Source: Rhodeus uyekii
Lineage: Eukaryota; Chordata; Actinopteri; Cypriniformes; Acheilognathidae
Assembly: GCA_037043235.1 (NCBI GenBank)
Contig: JAWRVZ010000057.1
Location: forward strand, 1,875,501-1,939,500
Reading direction: 5' to 3'
DNA length: 64,000 nt
Below are positions 24,348 to 37,052 of the stretch, one piece after another. Position 1 is the first letter of the stretch, and each line of letters starts with the position of its first letter. Made by a program: the position numbers and the translations under genes. The notes under the pieces were generated by a model that saw only the letters and a program-made list of their open reading frames with translations, was not told the origin of the DNA and did no database searches.

Positions 24348-25031
24348 AGCGGGGTAAAGTTAGTTTTGTTTTTTATATTCCTCACACATTCAGCATAAAA
24401 TGGCAATAACTCTAAAAGGACTCACTCAAAAAAAAAATCTTAACAATGTATACTTATGGATACATATGTCTTAATGTTTCACAAGCTTCTTTTTTGTTAT
24501 TTCCGCTAGATATAATGAGCAAGGAGCCGTAAAACCCGTCTGAATGTGTTTCACCTGAAAAGCTTGTCTCTTTGCCGAGATGTGATTAAGGGACCGTAGG
24601 AAAAGTGCAATTTTCTTATGGAGAAAGCTATTGGTGAAAGAAAGGTAAATTTGGACATGCAATTCACTTTTTGAAAAGACAGGTTTAAACGTTGTCCACT
24701 GTGTTCCTTTAATGAATGCCACTGGTCTCATGTCTACACACACTTAAATTATAGCAGAAATCGAAAAGAACTTGCACTTTTCCCACGGTCCCTTACGCAC
24801 AGCTCATCAAAGAGCAAGCTTTCCCGGCGAAACTCGCATTCAGACGGGCTTTACGGCTCAGTGCTCGTTATATACAGCCAAAAAATGAAATGGAAGCTTG
24901 TGAAACATTAAGATATATTTCCTTTTTGTGATAAGGTTGTTAATACTTTTTTTGTGCGAGTCGTTTTGGAGTTATTGCCATTTATCGTTGAATGTGTGAC
25001 ATATTGAAAACAAAACTAACTTTACCCCGCT
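24348..25031. mobile_element. Long-inverted-repeat element (Mutator-like?), nested
   Basis: Two arms of about 270-280 bp (24348-24620 and 24762-25031) are diverged reverse complements. Both begin AGCGGGGTAAAGTTAG, then share AATGGCAATAACTC, TTAATGTTTCACAAGCTTC, GAGCCGTAAA.CCCGTCTGAA and AAGGGACCGT.GGAAAAGTGC. The middle is about 140 bp. Flanks are GAACACGCA (24339-24347) and GAACGAGCA (25032-25040), a 7/9 match that would fit the 9-bp target duplication of Mutator-like elements. Very long arms also fit that superfamily. No coding sequence, and no family name recognised. Confidence 0.6.
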
Positions 25032-25164
25032 GAACGAGCACAGGTTTTGAGTACTTAAATTAATACAAAGACAACAAAATAATGTGTATAAAGGATGTGA
25101 GATGGATTGAAACTGTAAACTTCCTGAGCTTTGTCAGGATGAGAGATAAAGACACCAGCAAAAC

Positions 25165-25460
25165 TGTTGATTTTCTTGAATAGCAGGAACTAAGCATAAC
25201 TGAACTTAGCTTTCGTTTTTTTTAATACTTTTCTATTTTATATCATTGTTTTAATTTTTTTTCGATTTGTATTCTTTATTTTTGATCACTTTTCATGCTT
25301 TTTTCGTTTAGTAAAAACTGTAATTTTCTTGAATAGCAGGAACTAAGCATAACTGAACTTAGCTTTAGTTTTTTTTTTTTTACTTTTCTATTTTATATTG
25401 TTGTTTTGATTTTTTTCGATTTGTATTTGTTACTTTTGATCACTTTCCTTACCTTTTTTC
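25165..25460. repeat. Tandem duplication, ~153-bp unit
   Basis: TTTTCTTGAATAGCAGGAAC at 25171 recurs at 25324, and the following 130 or so bases (CTTTTCTATTTTATAT, TTTCGATTTGTATT, TTTTGATCACTTT) repeat with few changes. It lies in the 3' untranslated part of the nested Tigger fragment. Confidence 0.85.
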
Positions 25461-26013
25461 GCCTGATTACCCTAACTTTCACTTTCACTTGGCGCAGACC
25501 TTTTGACGAAATATCTGTGGAGGGACATCTGCTTCTCCTTTATCCACAACAACAGAAGCCTCTCCATCTCATCATTTATATTCGAACACAACTTCAATAT
25601 AATCCTCACGCCCTTGGAAGGATTTACATTCTTGATAACATCGTTCTGCTTTAGGATGGTACATATCGTGGATGTACTGCGATCATAAGTGCCTGCTAGA
25701 TCTCTCACGCGGCACCGCGCTCATATTTATCCACAATTTCATGCTTCATTTCCATTGTCATCATGCGTTTCTTCTTTTCACTACCATCCTTACTACTTAC
25801 TTTCTTAGAATTTGTCGCTATTATGAAGAATAATGCACAAAATAGAGAGAAAAATATCTACTGTATTCGCGGGTGACTCGTACAAGTCAGTGAACACATG
25901 AAGTGAACGAGTGTCGGCGTCGGCCTCAGTACTCTAATATTTACTCCTATATAGAAGCAAAAATCTGCCCGAAGGCTTGCTCATATCTTGGAATACTCAT
26001 ATGTAGAGTCGCT
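25165..26013 (-). pseudogene. Nested Tigger-like fragment with CENP-B-type domain
   Basis: A minus-strand relative of 17561-18561. From about 26013 it carries the same subterminal motifs (GAGTATTCCAAGATA.GAGC, AGATTTTTGCTTCTA), then MEMKHEIVDKYERGA near 25750. After a frameshift it reads VRDLAGTYDRSTSTICTILK (25708-25649), then NINDEMERLLLLWIKEKQ and MSLHRYFVKRSAPSES (ending near 25475). This is the pogo/Tigger N-terminal helix-turn-helix plus the start of the CENP-B DNA-binding domain, joined directly to the C-terminal tail, so the DDE catalytic domain is deleted. It retains more of the DNA-binding domain than the 17.5-kb copy. The outermost 20 bp of its 5' end are missing at about 26013. 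Confidence 0.85.
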
Positions 26014-26329
26014 CTACAGGAAAGCTGCATCTTCCAGGTGCTGCACACTGCCATGTGCTTCTGTCTAATCAAGACACCAGGAAAATTGCCAAGCTGTTCA
26101 ATTCAGACAGAAGTTTGATTAAAACAATGTGAGTGTATTGTTATACAGTAGAATAAAGTTCAGTAAAACTCACTGTTTTGCTTCCATTACCTTTTTGTAG
26201 ACCATATGTTTTACCGTGCGCCTTATAATGCGGTGCGCCTTGTGTACGGACTAAGTACAAAAATAGAGCACCAGTTGAGACTGCGCCTTATAATCCAGTG
26301 CGCCTTGTGGTGCGGAAAATACGGTAAAT

Positions 26330-26625
26330 GTATTTGTTAAAATACAGGTTTGACGTTACTGATGATAAGCCCCATTGCTTCTCAAACCAAAACGGCATGA
26401 CAGTTTGGAGGCAAATGACATTTGAGAAAGATTTTCATAGATTTGCTTGCTCAACCCTCACACAAAGCACACATCATACGGACTACTTATGCTGTTTTTA
26501 TAGCCTTGAAAGACATGGTCACTATGGTAACAGTCCTAAAAAAATTTACTTTTGTGTTCCAAAAAAGAAAAAGAAAAAGCATGATTTTGGAACAACATAA
26601 GGGTGAGAGAATAAATGTCTAAATT
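26330..26625. mobile_element. Cyprinid interspersed DNA repeat fragment
   Basis: On the minus strand, motifs such as CTCACCCTTATGTTGTTCCA (26587-26606) and TTTTTTGGAACACAAAAGTA (26547-26566) match the interior of the abundant fish repeat that begins AACAGTTCACCCAAAAATGA (also present at 33752). The small frames here are not genes. Confidence 0.55.
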
Positions 26626-28540
<1,915 letters not shown>

Positions 28541-31442
28541 GAGTAAGGGAGGTGTGTTAGAGAAAGCAGATTGAATTATGAAATTGTGAATGAATTGTGA
28601 ATGAATCTAGAAATGTATTTTCTTTTGATGTTTATGACGCTAGTAAACAGTATGAGAATTATTTACACCACAAAATGTAAGACTTGAAAGACAAAAAAAC
28701 AGCTTATACGCTTACATACTGATAATTGTGTTGCATTATGTGCTTTACCTCTGCCTTATTGAATCATTGCCAGCTTCTAGAAGGTTTATTGACTGATGTT
28801 AAACATGTATTTTTCAAAACAGTAGTTTAACATTAACAAATTTTCCGGGTTATTGATTCAGGGCAATACGATTGGCTCATCTCCGGCGAGATGCGCTTAC
28901 AGATAGCGGGTGGCGTTCTAATTGCTCGGCATAAACGGCCTCGTTCGCACATTTATCTTTGGCACTCACATGCTAAAGAGCTTTTATTTGTTAAGGGCTC
29001 TTCATGATCCCTGTTAAACACTGGAGGTTGCTGCAGGATGAATGGGGAGGAATTGAAAGGCGAGGTTTTAGCGGTAAAGGATTGATATCAGACGGGGTGA
29101 ACGCGGGCGAGTCCCTCTCTCTATCTCCTCTAGATTGATGCCTTGCAATTTACAAACTTCTACGGGCCACAATTCATTTAGCACAATAAATTCCCTGCAG
29201 GTATGGAGAGTTTCGCCATTCTACCACCAACTGAATGAAAACACCTACACATGCAACGCTCCAACACACACACACACACACATAAAGCACTGTGTCTCCA
29301 CGGCCCAATGTAGGCCCATTTTGCTTCATGGCCGTAAAAGGCACTGTATATTGCAGACAGCGGCGGAAGATTTGGTCCATTTTTCAAAGCCGACTATATT
29401 ACCCTTACACCACGCATTCTCTTTAAAAAAAGACCTTTTTTCCCCACATGTTGGGAAAACTAATCCCCATCTGGTGCATTGTACTCTATAAAATGCTCCG
29501 ACGTGGCCTTTTCGTGATTTCCAGGGAATCGGTGATATGATTGAAAATGTGTCAGTTTTGTAAGCAGGCCTGCTCTGGGTGCATGTACAAAACAGCACTG
29601 CTGACCCTGACGCCTCTCTGATCGCGTCAGACTTCCTGTAGATGCTAAATCCTGCCTCTGTGTGACTCCTTGACAATCCTACAAGCTGGGGAGAGATATG
29701 AACGTATGCTGAATATGTTCTACTGCTGCTATGGCACAATAATTGGAGAACTCTTTTTTCATAATCATTAAATTCTTGATTTCAATGGCATTTTAGGAGA
29801 ACCCAGTTGTTAAGATTTGGGAAAGAAACTCTAAATATAGTGGAATGCTCATTGTGTGAAACGGAAAGCAGCGAGAAGCTTTTTATCTAGCACACAATTA
29901 AAGAACATGCATCCAAATCCAGTCTGGATCAGTCTGGTTAGCAAGCTAGCAGACGGAAAGAGTAGAAAAAATATTTGACATTTTTAGTTTCAGTTAGACA
30001 ATATGATCTGACATTATTATTAAGACGATTTTGTTGGATCAGGGACGTGAATGCTAGAATCGCGGTATACTTCAAGCTAAATTGAAGAGCGAACAGGTCA
30101 GAAAAACCTTCAAACGAGGACCAAACATCAAACTAATTTTACCCCTAAGTGAAGAACGAACAACTTTGCCATATCAAGTATATCGGGGTCACAACAAACG
30201 ACAACACACACTGAATTCTAGACATACCAGTTGAATTACTACTATTATTAAAGCTTATTTTCATAAAAAAATAACTATATTTTGCGGGAAGAAAAATACT
30301 ATTTCACGACATTCGATTTTTTATCTTAAGTCCCTGACACTGACGAACGTTTGCACGATACATTCTCCTTTTGGTTTGGCCCAGACGCTCATAAAGTCAA
30401 CAGCACAAGCAATGTAATACAGGCCTCTGAGTGTTGAGAATTTGTGAGTGTGCGGTAGCATCTGAGGATTATTATCCAACAGCATGGAACCGTGTCAGAA
30501 CAGAGTGGCCCGTGCCAAAGGGCTGGCAGACAGAGAAAGTGAGGTTGGGGAAGACAACGAGTAGAGCCGAGATGAGGAGAGGAGAGGTGTTGAGGGAAAG
30601 GATATCCGTCTGTGGTATTCTGGCAATGTTTGGCAAATCATTGTTTTACTAAAATAAAAAAAAAACACAGACACACACAGAGAAGGCCAGTGCGGTAGTA
30701 CAGCAGACCCGAGCTGCATCACAGAGACCTTCAATCCTCACAAAACGAAGAGTGTGTCAATCAACCACAGGAACACTCCACACACCTGTCATAACCCCGC
30801 AAAATAACACCTTATTTTCCCTCAGCTGCATAAAAGGAAGAATCCGGAGAGACTAAAAAGAGACAGAAGGCAGAATATGATGAGAAATCAAACCTCATCC
30901 TGGGAGAAAAAAAATGAAATACAGAAAACTCTAGACACGTCCAATACTTCTACTGGATGAACAAAAGGTACAGCCGCATAGAGTAAAAAACCAAAGTGAA
31001 CATCACTGTCTCTTTTTGCTTTCTCCTCCTGAGTAGCTGTTCTACTGTAACCAGTGCTGGTCTCAGATACAGTTCATGCGGACTGAAGTACAGTATGCAA
31101 CGGCTGTGAAGTCAATCTGATCTAAACTGCAGAAGTCATAGTTTTGATCTTTTGATTAAAAAAAAGTTTTTAATGTTGTTTCTTATCATCACAAATATGT
31201 AACCAATCCGGTCAATATGGAGGTGGGACTTTTCTCCAAGGATTCTCTATGATGCTCAAAGAATTTCTAAGGATTAAGTTTAGACATATATTCAAGCTAT
31301 TTTATGCCATAAAGATATTATCATAGTTAAAAGCTTTTAATAAAATTGTATGAATTTAAATGATCCTTTTTTCACTTTGAAAAACATCTCCTATTGGGTG
31401 AGATGAACCCAAAACCATAATAAACAATACCATAATATCCTT
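28541..31442. other. Long stretch without a gene; possible regulatory block
   Basis: 28850-29150 is non-repetitive and richer in CpG (GATTGGCTCATCTCCGGCGA, GGCATAAACGGCCTCG). An (AC)n run lies at 29262-29283. 29326-29739 has a 137-codon minus-strand frame without any family resemblance. 30041-30346 is bounded by inverted CAGGGAC/GTCCCTG, possibly a degraded MITE, but with no matching flank duplication. Confidence 0.5.
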
Positions 31443-31797
31443 TGTTCCCATCCGGGTCCCTTCTATGTATCTTCCAGGTCCTTCAGGACCTGTCCGTGTC
31501 TAATCACTTCCTAAGTCTTGTCAGCTGGTTCCCATCCCATCTGGTGTTTGTTATTTAGCTCTCTCGTATTCCCATGTCCTTGTCGATTGTTGAAACGGTT
31601 TCATGTTGTGTTCCGTATGGATGTGTTCCTTGTTACGAGTTTCATGTTCCGAGAGTTTCTTATGTTTTGCACAACAAGTGCAGTTTTGAGTTTGTTATTT
31701 AAAGTCTTTTGGTTTTCCGTTTTGTTTAATAAAGCATTTCCGTTGGATCCCTCGTCTCCTCGTCTCTCCGCATCGCACACGCACCCCGTTGTGTGAC
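31443..31797 (+). mobile_element. Possible solo LTR (Gypsy-like), low confidence
   Basis: It starts TGTTCCC and ends GTGTGACA, fitting TG...CA ends. It contains many TTCCTTGTT/TCATGTT words, an AATAAA signal in GTTTAATAAAGCATTTCCGT (about 31725), and a C-rich U5-like tail (CGTCTCCTCGTCTCTCCGCATCG). This layout resembles fish Gypsy LTRs. No matching 4-5 bp flank duplication was found and no primer-binding site follows, so it is a solo LTR at best. Confidence 0.4.
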
Positions 31798-33751
31798 AAC
31801 AGCGCTTTCGTAGGACCGAAATGTCCACTTGTCATTAACACAACTCACAACTTAACTATTTAAAATCCTTTTCAGTAACTAAAATAAAGCTGAAATAAAA
31901 CAAACATGATAATAGCAAATACTAAAATTATGCTGCGACACACACTAGTTGATTTTGGAATTATGTTGTATTGCTATGATGATAAATATTACTGCCTAAA
32001 TACACATGTGTGACAGTAGCTTAAGACCCAACAAGTGTCATCAATGGCGTCAAGATGGACAAGCTTGCTAAAAATGGTCCTGCTTGTTTGAAAACACACT
32101 TCTCAGACTGCTACGGTCCCTGGCATGTTTATTAGGCTGCAATATTGACTGGTGGATTGGGCGTAGGGGCCGCCCAGCGTGATTTACGGGGGCTTTTATC
32201 GATGTGTCATCTGCTGGAGTGGGGTGAGTGACATTTACAGGTAAATTCTTCCATGCAAGAGTCCATTACAATAACGCACAACCTATCCGCGGTCCCCCTG
32301 GTTCCCTTGTGCACGTGCTGACCACAACCCAGCTGCCATCACAGAGACAATAAATCTAGCACACAGAGGCCAATGGTTCTGACCGCAAAGTTAACCTTAT
32401 GTTCATGGAGAAAAGGGCCAGATTAGTCAGTCTGGACAAGATGGACATAAAACTGACACACAGCGAAAACCATAGAAAAGACAAGTTGTTTTGAACCCGA
32501 GGGCCCGAACCAGTTATATTTAAACTGCTAAAATAAAAACAAAGTGCTTAGAATGAAGGATGGCATTTTAGAGCACTTTTAGCATTCTTAAAGTGCCACT
32601 TTTATTTATCATTTTTGTTTTGAAGGTCAACTACAATAGGTTTACATACATCCCAGGTCAAAAATATACATAGTGTCTATTAAGGATTTGGTCTCTAAAT
32701 TCCTCCTTTTAAAGAGCCTACTCTGCTCTTATTGGTCATACAGTCCAGTCTGTTGTGATTAGTATGTGTTGGAAATGAAACTTCAGCTCTGGATCTTCTT
32801 CAGCACTTGTTAACACATTGATATGAACTGTAATTATGGTTTTACCGTATCAATTTGAGCCAGAGTCCTCATTCTTTATAAGTGCATGCAAATGGGATTT
32901 ACTTTTTCAGTGGAGAAAACAACATCTTCTCGACATGTCGACACCACTAACCAAACTCTAAACTCTAACCAAGTTCATCCTCCGAACTCAGGCACACATA
33001 TCTGCGTACGTATGCTTCTTGAATGATCCATAATAAATTAAATAATAAATTATTTCTCTTTGCTGAATAAAATATATATACATGCAACACCTTTTACTGT
33101 ATATGAGGTTTTATTTACGAAACAACTATTTTTTTGTGCACTTTGATCTTTGAAACTTTGTAAACATTTTACATTCACAGAAAGCTATATTACACACTAC
33201 ATGAAAGGTAATATCTGAAAACGCATAATAAACGGGACTCATAAATATAAATAAATATATAAATATTCATACCCTTAAAGTACTGTAGTCTGTCTACTTG
33301 CTCTTACAGGGACGTAAAACACAGACAAGGAGGACCAAACTGAAGTTGAAGAGCAACAACATCCGTAGATTCAGTTTGAGCTGTCGCTGTGAGAAAAATC
33401 CCACGATCCGACAGGCTACAAGAAGACATCCATTTTTACTAACATATATGATGAAGAAACTGTGTTTCATGTGTTTGAGTTGTGGTAAGAAAGTGGGAGG
33501 ATAGACACCTGACCCGCATGTGCGAGTGAGTGTGTGTGAGAGAGAAAGACAGCATCACTGTTCAAGTGCTGCTACGCAAATAAATTATTAAGAACCCTCT
33601 GCTGCACCACATCAAACCAGCAGAGAGACTAAGATATTCACTGCGGTACAGGGACAAGAGTGCCATCATATCTGTTGAGCGCACACACACACGTACATTC
33701 ACGCTTAGAAATACAGAGACAAACCGTCATTCCACTTGTTCCAGCTTTTAA
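31798..33751. other. Stretch without a gene; probable old repeat at 32580-32880
   Basis: 32580-32880 contains GAGCCTACTCTGCTC.TATTGGTC and CCAGTCTGTTGTGATTAG, which I recall from a common cyprinid repeat. The rest shows no element ends or exons. Confidence 0.45.
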
Positions 33752-34031
33752 AGGAACAGTTCACCCAAAAATGAAATCTCTCATCATTTACTCATCTTTA
33801 TGCTTTTCGAACTGCTAGTGTTTAGCAGTTTTAGCTTCATTCCATACAATAAAAGTGGATAAAACCTCCGTAAAGGATGAAAAAGCTAGACAAAAGCCTT
33901 CCATATGCCTATCTACTAAATCCCATGTGTTCTAAAGATATTTGATAGCTTTGTGTAAGGAACAGACTGAAATTTAAGTCAGTACCGTACTGAAAATGTA
34001 GCAAGAGCAATGTAGCCATTCACTTTCATTG
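33752..34031 (+). mobile_element. Abundant fish MITE-like repeat, left part
   Basis: Begins AAAGGAACAGTTCACCCAAA and contains CATCATTTACTCATCTTTAT, ATAGCTTTGTGTAAGGAACA and CATTCACTTTCATTGTA. These are the start, middle and later part of a repeat I recall as extremely common in zebrafish and carp. It stops at the TA where the Tigger-like element at 34034 is inserted, and resumes at about 34683 with ACTGGAAATTCTGCC. Confidence 0.75.
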
Positions 34032-34033
34032 TA

Positions 34034-34682
34034 CAGTAATCCCTCGTTTATCGCGGGGGTTACGTTCCGAAAATGACCCGCGATAAGTGAAATCCGCGAA
34101 ATAGAAAACTTTTTTTTTTTTTACAATTAGCAACTATTACATGTATACAAATACAGTGACTCACGTGTAGGCCGTTTCACAGCTCTTCAGACTGGGCCGC
34201 TGCATCCTGACTACGCTCTGCAGTGTTCTCTTCTTCTGAAGCCCGCGGTGCAGGTGTGTTTGTTCGGGAGAAGAACATAGTGATAGGCAGCTGTTGTCGC
34301 TCTTTTTTCTTCTTTGCAAAAAGATCCTTGTACACCGACATGCCACCATCGATTACGTTGGAGAACTGTAATGAACGGCCCATCAAAGGGTCCCATTCCT
34401 CAGCTAATCGCTTAAGTTCAGTGGCCATTCGCACCATGGTTGCTAAGCGACCAAGCGTTAGTCCTTCCTCCTCATCTCTCGTGTCCTCTTACGTACACAT
34501 AACTGCACGAGACGACAAAATGATAGCACAATTCGTAGCATGTTTTGATACAAGAAGCGGAAGTGAGTTTTTAGCGAATCAGAATGCTGAGCACAATGCA
34601 CCAAAAAAAAAAAATGCATTATGAAAATCCGCGAAATAGCGAATCCGCGATAAGTGAACCGCGAAGTGGCGAGGGATCACTG
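34034..34682 (-). mobile_element. Tigger-like non-autonomous element inserted in a MITE
   Basis: The left end CAGTAATCCCTCGTTTATCG and right end (reverse complement CAGTGATCCCTCGCCACTTC) are imperfect inverted repeats flanked by TA (34032-34033, 34683-34684). Subterminal regions repeat CCGCGAAATAG and GCGATAAGTGA at both ends. Length 649 bp. The interior keeps only the C-terminal end of a transposase on the minus strand. Related ends occur at 62015 and 63710. Confidence 0.9.
34177..34437 (-). pseudogene. Tigger transposase C-terminal remnant
   Basis: The 86-codon minus-strand frame reads MVRMATELKRLAEEWDPL, DGGMSVYKDLFAKKKKERQQ, then LPITMFFSRTN and an acidic tail. The basic KKKKERQQLPITMF motif after an amphipathic stretch is the usual C-terminal tail of Tigger transposases. 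The DNA-binding and DDE domains are absent, removed by the internal deletion that made this element non-autonomous. It has no expected activity; two overlapping minus frames are shadows. Confidence 0.75.
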
Positions 34683-34740
34683 TATAGCAAAACACAGACT
34701 GGAAATTCTGCCATAAATAAATGCCCAACATGTTTCAAAA
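34683..34740 (+). mobile_element. Right part of the MITE split by the Tigger-like element
   Basis: TAGCAAAACACAGACTGGAA then ATTCTGCC continues the repeat left at 34031, in the expected order. The rest is too diverged to place. Confidence 0.6.
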
Positions 34741-36302
34741 GAGATAAGAGTTAATAAATTACGTTTTTTGTATATATTTGTATATATTTTAGAATTACAA
34801 ATAAATAATACTACTTTTTTCATTTTTATCTGAGCATTTGTTACTGAATCTATCACAAAGAAAATAAATTATGCTGTAGTTGAATTGAGAGCCTTGAAAT
34901 TCTGTCTTGAACATGATGAGAGAAAAAGACTAAGAGTTACTGGAAAAAATTATATAAAGACAATAAATAGCATTGTTCTTGCTGGTTGCACACTAATCCA
35001 CAAACTAAATGACTCTTATGAGAAGTTAATGGAATCGTTAAGGAAACAGAACTATTACATGGAATCAAAACCACCTTATTCAGCTCCTCAAATGACAATT
35101 TCATTTAATTCTCCTTAATGAGCAGGATCGACACAATATATCTGCAGACATTTCTGCAATAATGTTAGGGGAACACCTCTGCAAATGTATCTAAATGTGG
35201 TAAACTGTGTTAAACAAGGCTGGAAGTAAAACAAGTCAAAATATTTTACAAACTATGGATGAGTAGAACTAAATGACAGGAGTTACAGTTCTGCTGATTC
35301 CGTGTGGGCCGGTTAATAAGTAACAACCTCGAGAGCCTTTCTTCTATAATTCTATTTCTTGGAAAAATATTTGTATAATAGTCCCATATTTTCCCAGCTA
35401 ATGCCAAGTATAAGTCATTATGAGTCCATTGATAACTGCTGCTCTATAAGTCAGTGTTCCCCGTAACCCCGGGCCTCAAAGCTGCGGTCGGCCCCGCGCC
35501 AACACTCCGTTAAAGAGAGCTTGAGCTTTCAGCGGGCGGAATCAAATCCCAGCCAGTGTTTCAGTTCACATTAGGTGAATGACACTCACGCATATGCTTT
35601 GCTGAAAGTGCCAGAGGAGAAATTTGAATGATTCAAACCGAGCATGTGTGTGTGTGAAGAGAGTCTTGCAGCTCCTCACAGTGTGGGTGTGCGCTGCGAA
35701 CACCATACCCTCGGCAGGCGTCTAGATTGACTCTCTCCTGTAGGCTATAACGGGTAACATCTCTGATGTCATGAACTTGAGTGAGACACTAATGATGCCA
35801 ATTTATTCACAACTACAGCTCTTACTTTATCATTCCACACTAGTTCCTTAAGGCCAACTGCAGTTTTCAGCACAAACTGAGCTGGGATGTAGTAAACTGT
35901 GCTGCACAGGAAGTCCAACTCCATCCATTTGGTGGGATAGAGCACTTAAATAAATAAACTAATCTGTGACGGATTGAAATTTAAATGAAATCACTTTTCA
36001 AAGTCTACATGAAATCCATTTAACATTTATAATATAGCTGTCTTTTCCAATATTTCTCAACCATTTCTCAAACATTCCTTCATTTGAAGACACATCACAG
36101 AAAAATGTAAGTAATTATTCTGTACTGATAATTTGTCCCTTCAGCAAGCTGCTAAACAATACCAGCAAATCTCTCAATAAATTACTCCCAAACCATTTAG
36201 ACCCTAAGTGATTTATTGAAAAGATTCAAATCAAAATAACATTTGTTTATAAATAGGACATTACTATTCATGCAGATGTATGGACTTTCAGTGAGTAATA
36301 TA
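34741..36302. other. Stretch without recognisable gene
   Basis: AT-rich apart from a GC-rich patch at 35455-35560. The 77-codon frame at 34885-35118 has no family resemblance. No transposon ends seen. Confidence 0.55.
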
Positions 36303-37012
36303 CAGTAGTGTCTCTTCCCGTTTTTTTTTTCCATGATTGTCACACTTAAAGGTTTCAGATCATCAAATAAATGTAAATATTAGTCAAAGATAACACAAGT
36401 AAACACAAAATGCAGTTTTTAAATGAAGGTTGTTATTATTAAGGGAAAACAAAATCCAAGCCAACATGCCCCTGTGTGAAAAAGTGTTTGCCCCACCGGT
36501 TAACTGTGGTTTATCACACCTGAACTCAATTTCTCTAGCCGCATGCAGGCCTGGTTACTGCTACACCTCAATCAAGAAATCACTTAAATAGGACCTGCCT
36601 GACAAAGTGAATTAGACCAAAAGATCTTCAAAAGCTAGACATCATGCTGAGATCCAAAGAAATTCAGGAACAAATGAGAAAAAAAGCAATTGAGACCTAT
36701 CTGTGTGGAAAAGGTTATAAAGCCATTTCTAAAGCTTTGGGACTCCAGCGAATCACAGTGAGAGCCATTATCCACAAATGGAGAAAACATGGAACTGTGG
36801 TGAACCTTCCCAGGAGTCCCCACCACAAGAGACCCTACAACAATATCTAAAGAACTGCAGGCTTCAGTTAAGTGTTCAGTGTTTATGAATCCACCATAAG
36901 AAAGACACTGAGCAAAAATGGCCTTCATGGCAGAGTTCCAAGACGAAAGCCAATGCTGAGCAAAAATAACATCTTGATGATCCCCAAGACTTTTGGGAAA
37001 ATACTTTTGGGA

Positions 37013-37014
<2 letters not shown>
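36303..37014 (+). mobile_element. Tc1-like transposon, copy B, 3' half missing
   Basis: Starts CAGTAGTG after TA (36301-36302), followed by a long 5' region. A second copy of the terminal motif, AAAAAGTGTTTGCCCC, sits near 36479, as in Tc1 elements with paired internal repeats. The transposase N terminus begins at 36644. Downstream, fragments around 36860-37012 match the pre-catalytic region with a deletion near 36968. The element stops abruptly at 37014, where a TA microsatellite begins. Confidence 0.85.
36644..36850 (+). pseudogene. Tc1 transposase N-terminal fragment
   Basis: MLRSKEIQEQMRKKAIETYL leads into the paired-like helix-turn-helix (GYKAISKALGLQRITVRAII) and the HKWRKHGTVVNLPR linker, the DNA-binding part of Tc1 transposase. 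The frame then hits a stop about 69 codons in. The second half of the DNA-binding domain and all catalytic residues are lost. The 40.5-kb copy has the same start and a slightly longer frame. Confidence 0.9.

Positions 37015-37044
<30 letters not shown>
37015..37044. repeat. (TA)n tract at a transposon breakpoint
   Basis: About 15 TA units exactly at the junction between the broken Tc1 copy and the next repeat. Confidence 0.95.
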
Positions 37045-37047
<3 letters not shown>

Positions 37048-37052
37048 CTAAA

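Larger units (their letters stand above)
24062..26324. mobile_element. 2.26-kb element with CCGTATTTTCCGC ends, hosting nested insertions
   Basis: The left end CCGTATTTTCCGCACTATAA and right end (reverse complement CCGTATTTTCCGCACCACAA) are inverted and flanked by TA on both sides (24060-24061, 26325-26326). Subterminal GGCGCAC / GTGCGCCTTATA words repeat at both ends, and the right end has two tiers of them (26214-26245 and 26281-26310). This end sequence is widespread in fish. TA duplication and motif-rich ends suggest a Tc1/mariner-superfamily (pogo-like) MITE. The interior contains a long-inverted-repeat element (24348-25031) and a Tigger fragment (25165-26013), so the native core must be short. 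Confidence 0.85.

Noticed and set aside
29326..29739. 137-codon minus-strand frame
   Set aside because: No recognisable domain, overlapping frames in other phases, no exon signals.
30041..30346. MITE with CAGGGAC inverted ends
   Set aside because: Only 7 bp of inverted sequence and no flank duplication; could be chance.
36644..36850. Host DNA-binding protein gene
   Set aside because: It is the Tc1 transposase N terminus within a Tc1 element.
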